64,000 bases of DNA. Source: Panulirus ornatus (lineage: Eukaryota; Arthropoda; Malacostraca; Decapoda; Palinuridae). The position numbers were made by a program, and so were the translations under genes. Positions 12,001 to 24,000 of this stretch are shown here, one piece after another (positions within the stretch are counted from its first letter, which is position 1; each line of letters begins with the position of its first letter). The DNA lies in contig NC_092262.1 of NCBI RefSeq assembly GCF_036320965.1, positions 4,163,587 to 4,227,586 of the forward strand, written 5' to 3'. The notes beneath the pieces were generated by a model, which saw only the letters and a list, made by a program, of their open reading frames with translations, had not been told where the DNA came from and ran no database searches.

Positions 12001-15000
12001 ATACTTCCAACATTTTTGCCCCATTATCATGCTCATTCCATCATTTTAGAAGAATTTCAAATCCATGGCTGGAATCTTACTGCCTCTTCAATCACTTCAG
12101 TTGCACCTCATTATCATAGGAATAATGTATGTTAGAATGTAAAATAAAGTTGTAAGATGGAATCTGTAAAATTCTCATTACATGTGGTGCCTGCTTTGAT
12201 TAATTCTTGTAACATTTTGATTTAGGCCAGCAGAGTTTACCGTCATCCTGGACTGTTGAAATATCTTGATGGTGGCGTAATTGGAGGGGAGGTGGTATTA
12301 GTAATGGAGAGAGCCACACCACTACTCCACCAGGACCTTGAACACTTCTCTCCCCTTCATATATCAGCAGGACTTTTGTCAATCATTGACACACTAGTTT
12401 TTCTCCATGACAGGGTATGTTTATAGTTAGCCTTCATACAATAGAATGGTAGTGTTTAGTAACTATGGGAAAGTTCCTTTAGAAAACAAGGTGGAGTGTA
12501 TCCTACCAAATTGAGACTGATTTTTATGGGAGGACGTCAGGACCGGAACACGATTCAGATTTTTGGAGAAAAACTGAACAGTTCCAAATTCTGACTGTAT
12601 CCTCCCAAACCCAATTTATTTGTTCAGGTTTAGGACAAAATGTCTAGAATGGCCTTTTATATTCTGTAAACTGAACACTGGCAGATTTATTGTGGATTGG
12701 GAGGATATGCAGTACACCCAAAATGAAGTTGTAAGGGTCATGTGTGGTATATATTTCGATATATCATTAAAATTAAATGTGGGCGGGTTGGGCCATTCTT
12801 TCGTCTGTTTCCTTGCGCTACCTCGCTAATGCGGGAGACAGCGACAAAGCAAAATAAAAAAATAGAATAAAATCATTAAATCCAACTTGGTGCTGAAACT
12901 TTTATATATGTGTAGTGCCAACAGTATGCCAAATATCTTGGCCATTTTGAATTTCATGGTAGACATTTCAAATGGAGAATCAAGAAATAGATTGGAATAA
13001 CATCAGATTATGAGATTCCATACCCATGCAAAAATAAGTAACTGGATATTTTTTTGTCTTTTTATAGGCAGGTGTGAGTCACAATAATGTGAGTGGTGCG
13101 AGCATTTTTGTCACACCCGATGGAGCATGGAAACTATGGGGTCTTGAGTACTCTTGCAGGTGAGATGGCTTTAATGTTTTGTAAGGCTCAGTGTGCAGAA
13201 AGATGTGTTTGAAGGTATTTCCATAGAAATTGATGCATGAGAAACCTAACTTAAATGTGGGTTTTGGTTGTAAGAGATCATTTTTATTAAAGAAATTTTT
13301 GAGTTAAATGCTGGCTTGTGAGGGAAAACTGATATAACTCATGCAGAGCACCTTTTTTGTACTGAATGTAGCCCTAATTTATTTATTCACTTGAATGTCA
13401 TCGCTCTTGGCTTATTTAGTAATTTTATTGTAAATCTGATGAACAAGTGTGAAAAAAAATTCATCATGGTTAGTTTGAGTGAAGCTGACAAGAATAGAAG
13501 TGTTTTTAGATCAGTTTGTAACTATTCATTGCACTGTTTGGTGATTCTTGTAAGTGCATATTGGTCAGCAGTTTGGTCTTTGTATCATTAGACATTGGGA
13601 TTGTTAATGATGTGACTTGGTTTTTAGTGTGATAGTGAATTGAAATTATATGCCCAAAATTCATTCAAAGGATTGTTTTGAACTGTTTTATATGTGGAAG
13701 AAAGATTAGTTATGTGTGTAATGTAGTGGAGCAACTCCCATTATGTTATGTCATTTGATAGAGCTTTACCATGTCATCATTGCCAAAGAGCATTCTTTCA
13801 AGCAGTTGATTTTAACTTTGGGAGACTCTGAATAAGGCTTACTTATATTTTGGCTTCATTAATATGTAAATTGGGTGTAAAGTCTGCAGTTAATTCATGC
13901 GACTTCTCTGTATTTCAGAAATGTACATGACAGTAGGAAGGTTGAAGGAAAATGATCCTAACATTATTTGAAATATGTTGTAGTATGTGTATATTACCAC
14001 ACACATACATATATTATTACATTTGATGTATGTAATTTTGATTAGTTTTTTTTATACTGTTGCAATATTGAAGTGATACTTTTAGTAAGACAGTTATCCC
14101 CCCAAAAGAATTTAGAAAGAAAGCTTGAATTACACTGCTGCATCGTATGCAACAGTGTTGGTTTTATCCTGAGTGGTTATGTGGTATTTATTGTCTCTTC
14201 AAAGAACTTCCACTGTATCTCCCTCATCCTTACACTTTCAGTCTTGTCTGCTTACCTCAGTATCACTTTCAGGAAACAGTGGTTAGCATGTAGCTTTTGT
14301 CTTTAAGGGACGGTTGACAGCATTATGATATAACAACATGGGGTTTTGTTTTATGATTTGATTCTGTGATTGGTAGATCAGACCAAGCTCGTGCCGGAGA
14401 ACTTAAGGTCTTTCATATTCAGAAGTATGTTTTTGTAACATTGAATATTTGCTAGGAAATATGGTGCATATGGCTTTAAATTTGACTTCCTTTCCATAGT
14501 TTTGGAGAGCTGACTCGTGATCACATTGAACACATAAACAGCTATTGCCATGAGAAGTCTATTCCACCAGATGACAAATCACGAATATCCCCAGCTTATC
14601 AGCATGCCAGAGATTCTTATGCTTTCGCTTGTCTTGTCGAAGACATCTTGACTCCAGAAACTGTTTCAGGTTAGCTCTGATCTACTACTCTTTACAAAAA
14701 GAAATGTAATTATGATTATGTGATTGATAGATTGTGGTTACTGTTTCATTAAACTGCTTTCGTACTTCTCTGTTTTATAGTAATTTAGATTACCATTGAT
14801 AAGACTGCTACCTTGATATTACCAGAAGTGGCAGGGGCTGCAGATTTCTTATCACTAGTGCAGAAGAGTGGGCTAAACAATGACTGGACACAGAGGCCTC
14901 GCTTAGCTGTATTGGCGGATCACCACATGTTTAGTCATGAGTTCTTGAAACTTCATGAGAACCTAACAAATGTTCTCCTTTTAAGTGATCAGAGGAGAGA

Positions 15001-18000
15001 GGAGTTTCTCAAGTGAGTATTCATGGGAGTATTATAATGCATACTGATTCACTTGTATTGCACTCATACAGATATTCCCTCCATTTTAAGTGCCATTCAG
15101 CATGTCAGCCATGTAATTTTTTAAGATTCTATGTTTCTGTTACGAGGAAAATGTACTTAGAAAAGTAGAGAGAATCAGTACTGTTATTATATGGATTTCT
15201 GTTCTTTTTAAGTAAAGATAAAAAATGCTTTGAGTTTAATTTAGAGTCATGAAAAGTTTATGGGTGAAGATGCCTATTCCATCCTGTATATATATATATA
15301 TATATTTTTTTTTTTGCTGTCTCCCGCGTTTGCGAGGTAGTGCAAGGAAACAGACGAAAGAAATGGCCCAACCCACCCCCATACACATGTATATACATAC
15401 GTCCACTCCCGCAAATATACATACCTACACAGCTTTCTATGGTTTACCCCAGACACTTCACATGTCCTGATTCAATCCACTGACAGCACGTCAACCCCGG
15501 TATACCACATCGATCCAATTCACTCTATTCCTTGCCCTCCTTTCACCCTCCTGCATGTTCAGGCCCCGATCACACAAAATCTTTTTCACTCCATCTTTCC
15601 ACCTCCAATTTGGTCTCCCACTTCTCCTCGTTCCCTCCACCTCCGACACATATATCCTCTTGGTCAATCTTTCCTCACTCATTCTCTCCATGTGCCCAAA
15701 CCATTTCAAAACACCCTCTTCTGCTCTCTCAACCACGCTCTTTTTATTTCCACACATCTCTCTTACCCTTATGTTACTTACTCGATCAAACCACCTCACA
15801 CCACACATTGTCCTCAAACATCTCATTTCCAGCACATCCACCCTCCTGCGCACAACTCTATCCATAGCCCACGCCTCGCAACCATACAACATTGTTGGAA
15901 CCACTATTCCTTCAAACATAGCCATTTTTGCTTTCCGTGATAATGTTCTCGACTTCCACACATTCTTCAAGGCTCCCAGGATTTTCGCCCCCTCCCCCAC
16001 CCTATGATTCACTTCCACTTCCATGGTTCCATCCGCTGCCAGATCCACTCCCAGATATCTAAAACACTTTACTTCCTCCAGTTTTTTTCCATTCAAACTT
16101 ACCTCCCAATTGACTTGACCCTCAACCCTACTGTACCTAATAACCTTGCTCTTATTCACATTTACTCTTAACTTTCTTCTTTCACACACTTTACCAAACT
16201 CAGTCACCAGCTTCTGCAGTTTCTCACATGAATCAGCCACCAGCGCTGTATCATCAGCGAACAACAACTGACTCACTTCCCAAGCTCTCTCAGCCACAAC
16301 AGACTTCATACTTGCCCCTCTTTCCAAAACTCTTGCATTCACCTCCCTAACAACCCCATCCATAAACAAATTAAACAACCATGGAGACATCACACACCCC
16401 TGCCGCAAACCTACATTCACTGAGAACCAATCACTTTCCTCTCTTCCTACACGTACACATGCCTTACATCCTCGATAAAAACTTTTCACTGCTTCTAACA
16501 ACTTGCCTCCCACACCATATATTCTTAATACCTTCCACAGAGCATCTCTATCAACTCTATCATATGCCTTCTCTCCAGATCCATAAATGCTACATACAAA
16601 TCCATTTGCTTTTCTAAGTATTTCTCACATACATTCTTCAAAGCAAACACCTGATCCACACATCCTCTACCACTTCTGAAACCACACTGCTCTTCCCCAA
16701 TCTGATGCTCTGTACATGCCTTCACCCTCTCAATCAATACCCTCCTATATAATTTACCAGGAATACTCAACAAACTTATACCTCTGTAATTTGAGCACTC
16801 ACTCTTATCCCCTTTGCCTTTGTACAATGGCACTATGCACGCATTCAGCCAATCCTCAGGCACCTCACCATGAGTCATACATACATGAAATAACCTTACC
16901 AACCAGTAAACAATACACTCACCCCTTTTTTTAATAAATTCCACTGCAATACCATCCAAACCTGCTGCCTTGCCGGCTTTCATCTTCCACAAAGCTTTTA
17001 CTACCTCTTCTCTGTTTACCAAATCATTTATATATAGATATTTTTTTTTTTATACTATTTGCCATTTTCTGCGTTAGCAAGGTAGCGTTAAGAACAGAGG
17101 ACTGAACCTTTGAGGGAATATCCTCACTTGGCCCCCTTCTCTGTTCCTTCTTTTGGAAAATTAGGAAATAGAGGGGAGGATTTCCAGCCCCCCGCTTCCT
17201 CCCCTTTTAGTTGCCTTCTTCAATACGCAGGGAATACATGGGAAGTATTCTTTCTCCCCTATCCCCAGGGCCATTCTTTCGTCTGTTTCCTTGCACTACC
17301 TCGCTAACGCAGGAGACAGCGACAAAGCAAAATAAATAAAAATGAATAGAATATATTACTGCAGATGATAATTATGAATATGCAATGATACGAGCTTTAT
17401 CTTTTAGATCTGTTGCTGAGAATTTGCGTCAATATCCAGAAGAGCTTGTGTCTAGTACTTTGGCTAAAGCATTGTTAAGTCGCCCTGTGTTGTTACACCC
17501 AGCTGCTTCTACACATCTAATGCCGAAAGTTCTTATACCAAAGAATGGTAAGTTGATTGTCTTTAATTTTGGGTCTGTGGAAGTGCTTTCAATAAGAGAT
17601 TTGTTGTTGTTGGGATATATTGTAAAGCTGTTATGCAGGTGATATGTTGCACCTCTTTGGATGCAGTGTTTTATTTACATGTTGTGGAGTCTGTCAAACG
17701 TTTCTCTGGGGATTCTTATTCTTATCGTAAATTTATATTTATTTATTTTGCTTTGTCGCTGTCTCCCGCGTTTGCGAGGTAGCGTAAATATATATATGTA
17801 ACTGACAGAACCCATCTGTAAGAGTCAGATTGTAGTATGAGGTGTTTAGATCAGTATATGCTTTGTCATAGTTTTGTGGTATTCATGCAGCAGACTTAAG
17901 CTCTGTGAAGTTTGCAAAGGATTCTAATACAACAGCTATGTTCTTTGGTTGTTTAGCTTGTGGTCATTGCACACAGAATTATGATGAAAGAGTTAGTTTT

Positions 18001-21000
18001 AGTTTTCTTTAGTGATGCAAGAGCGTAATATCCTTTACTTGTCAGTAATTTTTATATAAGATTATAGTAAAAAAGTAATGTGAAAGCCCAGATGTGAATA
18101 TTTTTTATTCATTTTTAGAGAACTTGTTTGGTAAAGTGTGTGGAAGAAGAAAGTTGAGAGTAAATGTGAATAAGAGCAAGGTTATTAGGTACAGTAGGGG
18201 TGAGGGTGAAGTCAATTGGGAGGTGAGTTTGAATGGAGAAAAACTGGAGGAAGTGAAGTGTTTTAGATATCTGGGAGTGGATCTGTCAGCGGATGGAACC
18301 ATGGAAGCGGAAGTGGATCATAGGGTGGGGGAGGGGGCGAAAATTTTGGGAGCCTTGAAAAATGTGTGGAAGTCGAGAACATTATCTCGGAAAGCAAAAA
18401 TGGGTATGTTTGAGGGAATAGTGGTTCCAACAATGTTGTATGGTTGCGAGGCGTGGGCTATGGATAGAGATGTGCGCAGGAGGATGGATGTGCTGGAAAT
18501 GAGATGTTTGAGGACAATGTGTGGTGTGAGGTGGTTTGATCAAGTAAGTAACGTAAGGGTAAGAGAGATGTGTGGAAATAAAAAGAGCGTGGTTGAGAGA
18601 GCAGAAGAGGGTGTTTTGAAATGGTTTGGGCACATGGAGAGAATGAGTGAGGAGAGATTGACCAAGAGGATATATGTGTCGGAGGTGGAGGGAACGAGGA
18701 GAAGAGGGAGACCAAATTGGAGGTGGAAAGATGGAGTGAAAAAGATTTTGTGTGATCGGGGCCTGTTTCCTTGCGCTACCTCGCAAACGCGGGAGACAGC
18801 GACAAAGTATAAAAAAAAAAAAAAAAAAAAAGAGAACTTGTTGTACAGACCCACCAATAACCAACTCTGTTTAATTTAGTTGTAATGTTGTTTTATGGAA
18901 GGAAAATATATAAGGTAGTAAAACTAGATAGATTATTTTGATCAGAATTTTTCTTTAATACATATGAAATGTAAGCTGTATCATTACTGTTGTGGTGTTA
19001 TGCTGAAGTGGTATTTTAGATGAAAGGTTGATAGAATAATTGATTATTTAAATGGCCTTCCTTTGAGTAATGGGGTGTCTATCTTATGAACAGGGTAATG
19101 AAACATTTGACTTCACTGTTCAGTTTAGTATTTTTATGATGTTTGACATTTCTGTGCTGCTTTGTTGGGCTGTTTGATGAAGGTGCAGAGAAGGGAAGGA
19201 AACTATCATTGTAATTATGAATGATACTAGAGAGACTTGAGGGACAAGTCAATTGGGTGGTAAGTTTGAATGGAGAAAAACTGGAGGAAGTGAAGTGTTT
19301 TAGATATCTGGGAGTGGATTTGGCAGCGGATGGAACCATGGAAGCGCAAGTGAATCATAGGGTGGGGAGGGGGCGAAAGTTCTGGGAGTGTTGAAGAATG
19401 TGTGGAAGTCGAGAACGTTATCTCAGAAAGCAAAAATGGGTATGTTTGAAGGAATAGCGGTTCCAACAATGTTATATGGTTGCGAGGCGTGGGCTATAGA
19501 TAGAGTTGTGCGGAGGAGGTTGGATGTGCTGGAAATGAAATGCTTGAGGACAATATGTGGTGTGAGGTGGTTTGATCAAGTAAGTAATAATGGGGTAAGA
19601 GAGATGTGTGGTGATAAAAAGAGTGTGGTTGGGAGAGCAGAAGAGGGTGTTTTGAAATGGTTTGGTCACATGGAGAGAATGAGTGAGGAAAAATTGACCA
19701 AAAGGATATATGTGTTGGAGGTGGAGGGAATGAGGAGAAGTGGGAGACCAAATTGGAGGTGGAAAGATGGAGTGAAAAAGATTTTGAGTGATCGGGGCCT
19801 GAACATGCAGGAGGGTGAAAGGCATGCAAGGAATAGAGTGAATTGGAACGATGTGGTATACTGGGGTCGACGTGCTGTCATTGGATTGAACTAGGGTATG
19901 TGAAGCATCTGGGGTAAACCATGGAAAGTTCTGTTGGACCTGGATGTGGAAAGGGAGTTGTGGTTTCGGTGCGTTATTACATGACAGCTAGAGACTGAGT
20001 GTGAACGAAAGTGGCCTTTGTTGTTTTTTCCTAGCACTACCTCGGGCACATGCAGGGGGAGGGTGTTGTTATTTCATGTGTGGCGAGGTGGCGATGGGAA
20101 TGAATAAAGGCAGACAGTATGAATTATGTACATGTGTATATATGTATATGTCTGTGTGTGTATATATATGTATACGTTGAGATGTATAGGTATGTATATT
20201 TGCGTGTGTGGACGTGTATGTTTATACATGTGTATGTGGGTGGGTTGGACCATTCTTTTGTCTGTTTCCTTGCGCTACCTTGCGAATGCGGGAGACAGCG
20301 ACAAAGCAAAATAAATAAATAAATAGTAGAGATGAGTAATATGATTATTTTTTTCTGAATAACTTGATGATTTCTCTTGGTTTATATTTCATCTAGGTAC
20401 AGCTAATGATGCAGAAGATGGATTGTTTAGTGATGAAGTGTTTCAGCGTGACATTGTGCCTCATCTTGTCAGCTTGTTTGGTGTTCATGATGCTACTGTT
20501 CGAGGAATCCTCCTCATTTATCTACCATACTATGTTTCACTGATTCCAAAGGATGTGTTAGCCAGTGAAGTGGTAAGTGGTATTGGAAATTTGTTTATTT
20601 GAATATTTATTTATTATTATTATACTTTGTCGCTGTCTCCCGCGTTAGCGAGGTAGCGCAAGGAAACAGACGGAAGAATGGCCCAACCCACCCACATACA
20701 CATGCATATACATACACGTCCACACACGCACATATACATACTTATACATCTCAACGTATACATATATATACACACACAGACATACATATATACACATGTA
20801 CATAATTCATACTGCCTGCCCTTATTCATTCCTGTCGCCACCCCACCACACATGAAATGACAACCCCCTCCCCCTGCATTTGCGCGAGGTAGCACTAGGA
20901 AAAGACAACAAAGGCCACATTCGTTCACACTCAGTCTCTAGCTGTCATGTATAATGCACCAAAACCACAGCTCCTTTTCCTCATCCAGGCCCCACAGAAC

Positions 21001-24000
21001 TTTCCATGGTTTACCCCAGACGCTTCACATGCCCTGGTTCAATCTATTGACAGCACGTTGACCCCGGTGTTTATTTGAATGCCTTTTATGTTCAGTGTTA
21101 TATTTTGATTCCCTGTATATTGCAGTTTGTTGGGTACACAGAGGTGTTCTCTCATTTCTTACCTTATTCAAAAATGGCAAATCATGCATCTATCTATATA
21201 TCTGATACTTATTATGCATGAGAATCATTGTATGTAGTACTGCTTTGCCAGATGAATTTATTGTATGGAAGAGTATGTGAGGAGTCTGCTGGTGATGCAC
21301 TCAAGAAATGTTTCAGGAAAAATGTAAGAGACATCCAAAAACTCTAGACCAAAATTATCTCAAGATAAGAAAATTCCACATCAACCATGCCTGTTGTCTT
21401 AAAACTGGAAAAAGATACGAAATGTATATAGAAGTAGGAAAAGTGGAAAGATAACATATAATGAAGTACCTGCAGTTTTTAGTTCAGTGTACATAATATT
21501 GTGTATTATGATATGTTATCAAGTTTAATAGAAGAGGAGTGAGCTCTGATTCAGAACCTAATGGTTGAAGTATCATAAACCGTCTTTTATACAATACTCA
21601 TTGTTTAGATTACAACATCTGAGTGATACTGATGAATGAATTAAGTTTTTGCAATGAAAAGAAAAATAAGTTCTTTGGATTAGCAAGTATGCTATGATAA
21701 GTGCACATATTGATTATGTAGTTACAGACATTGAGACATTTGCATAACATGTGGGTTTTTGCTTGATTGTTTATGTATGATTTTATATAAAGACCATGTG
21801 AATGAGAAGAAGGATGTGCTTCAGTATGTAATTCTTTTCAACTCATTTGCATTTATAGATTTACAAAACTCACCTTTGAGACCCAAGGCTTGACAGTATT
21901 GATGGACTACTGTATGAGTTAAAGATTATTATAATGCTATTATTATGTAAACCCAGTAACCCAAGACCTCTTGTATGTGGTTAATGTAGCTGTAAGGTTG
22001 CAATAAATCAGTAGCAAGGAAGTGATTGACTCCTTTGTGGTGAAAGTTTCCTTGATGAGATTGTACTCATTTTCATCCACTGATGTTACAAACTTGCTGA
22101 AGGTGACAATTCACTGTTGGCTTAACCTCATGAAGGTGGAGTCCAGTAACATCATTTATTTATAGAATTATGAAAAAATGTCTGGAAAATGCACAGAGAA
22201 TGGAATTCGAGTAGTAATGATGAGCTCACCACATAAGTTTCAGTGTCTATTTTCTTTGATATTGTATTTCAACTGTATCATACATACAGCTGCCAGAGCT
22301 ATTGCTTGGTATTCGTGACTCAAGCGACAGTCTTGTGATGTCTACACTCCATGCCCTCGCAGAACTTGTACCCATCCTTGGTGCCAACACTGTCATTGGA
22401 GAAAACCGACAGAATCTCTTCACAACTGCCAAGCCAAAGGTCAGTAACTGCCATGGCAGTACTTGCTTGTTTTGATCATGTGAAGAAGACTTGAGTTAGA
22501 CTTTCCAATTTTTTTTGATAGTTTGGTTAAGTACATCAATGAATTACAAATGGAAGATGTTGAAAAGCTTGCTTTTGTAAAGCTTGAAAATTATTGGCAT
22601 AGAATGGCATATAAGTTGATAGACTGATTTATTGAATGATTGATAGACATGTTTATAAGATGATTAATTTCCTGTATTTTCCTAATACCAGTATATATTG
22701 TTGCCTTACATGAATACTCATTTTATAGTCAGACCTCATTGAAGATGATATTTTCTTTGATGTACACAGGCTGCAGCAAGCCTACCATTAAGTAAAGGAA
22801 TTTCATCTTTACAAACAAGCTCTGCAGAGGCAAAAGTTAATGGCAGCAAAGTTAACCGAAGCCTCCTTCCCTCTTCTGTTTCATCCAAGCCTGCAGGTTT
22901 GTTGGTCGTAATTTGAATAATGTTTGTTTTTTAAGATAGAGGCTTATACATGTAAAGGTCTGAATGACATCTGAATATTGTTGTCGTTAACATATTAACC
23001 CAGAAAGTGGTCAAGTACATTAAACCTATATGAACATTAGTGAAGAGTGAAGAATATGAGGTTAGTTTTGTCATTTTATTAAGAGTAATTTGTAGGTTGC
23101 AGATTAAGTGGTTTTGGTCTCTCTGAAAGTCCTGTTCTTGGAGAAGTGAACAAGACTCTCCTCTAACTTGATGAAAGTTTTCCTTTAGTGTAGCACATTA
23201 TAGCCTCCTTCCCAATTTCTCAAGTATATTTATACCCCTTATCCCTGGGGATAGGTGAGAAAGAGTACTTCCCACGTATTCCAAAAGAAGGAGTAGAGAA
23301 GGGGGCCAATAGAAGATATTCCCTCAAAGGATCAGTCCTCTGTTAATGCTACCTCGCTATCACGGGAAATGGCAAATAGTATGAAATTTTTACTCCTGTT
23401 TTTTTTTTTTTTTTTTGCCGCTTTCTCCCGCATTTGCAAGGTAGCGCAAGGAAACAGACGAAAGAAATGGCCCAACCCACCCCCATACACATGTATATAC
23501 ATACGTCCACACACGCAAATATACATACCTACACAGCTTTCCATGGTTTACCCCAGACGCTTCACATGCCCTGATTCAATCCACTGACAGCACGTCAACC
23601 CGGTATACCACATCGCTCCAATTCACTCTATTCCTTGCCCTCCTTTCACCCTCCTGCATGTTCAGGCCCCGATCACACAAAATCTTTTTCACTCCATCTT
23701 TCCACCTCCAATGTGGTCTCCCTCTTCTCCTCGTTCCCTCCACCTCCGACACATATATCCTCTTGGTCAATCTTTCCTCACTCATTCTCTCCATGTGACC
23801 AAACCATTTCAAAACACCCTCTTCTGCTCTCTCAACCACGCTCTTTTTATTTCCACACATCTCTCTTACCCTTACGTTACTTACTCGATCAAACCACCTC
23901 ACACCACACATTGTCCTCAAACATCTCATTTCCAGCACATCCATCCTCCTGCGCACAACTCTATCCATAGTCCACGCCTCGCAACCATACAACATTGTTG

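Larger units (their letters stand above)
8833..14825. other. SCYL3 introns 1-5
   Basis: Introns are 8833-11059, 11177-12225, 12415-13067, 13160-14499 and 14670-14825. Apart from a (TATC)n/(TA)n microsatellite at 8994-9040 and a short LINE tail at 12772-12871 they hold AT-rich unique-looking sequence with no further exon needed for the family alignment. Confidence 0.7.

Noticed and set aside
14757..14825. Alternative exon 6 acceptors at TTTTATAG and AATTTAG
   Set aside because: Both bring in-frame stops before the conserved EVAGAADFL block.
15532..15940. Plus-strand frames rich in Ser/Pro/His opposite the LINE
   Set aside because: Antisense shadows of the reverse transcriptase; the same shadows appear opposite every LINE copy.
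15311..17027. Endogenous virus interpretation of the reverse transcriptase
   Set aside because: No LTRs, gag, protease or envelope; tail-anchored 5' truncation and target-site duplications are LINE traits.
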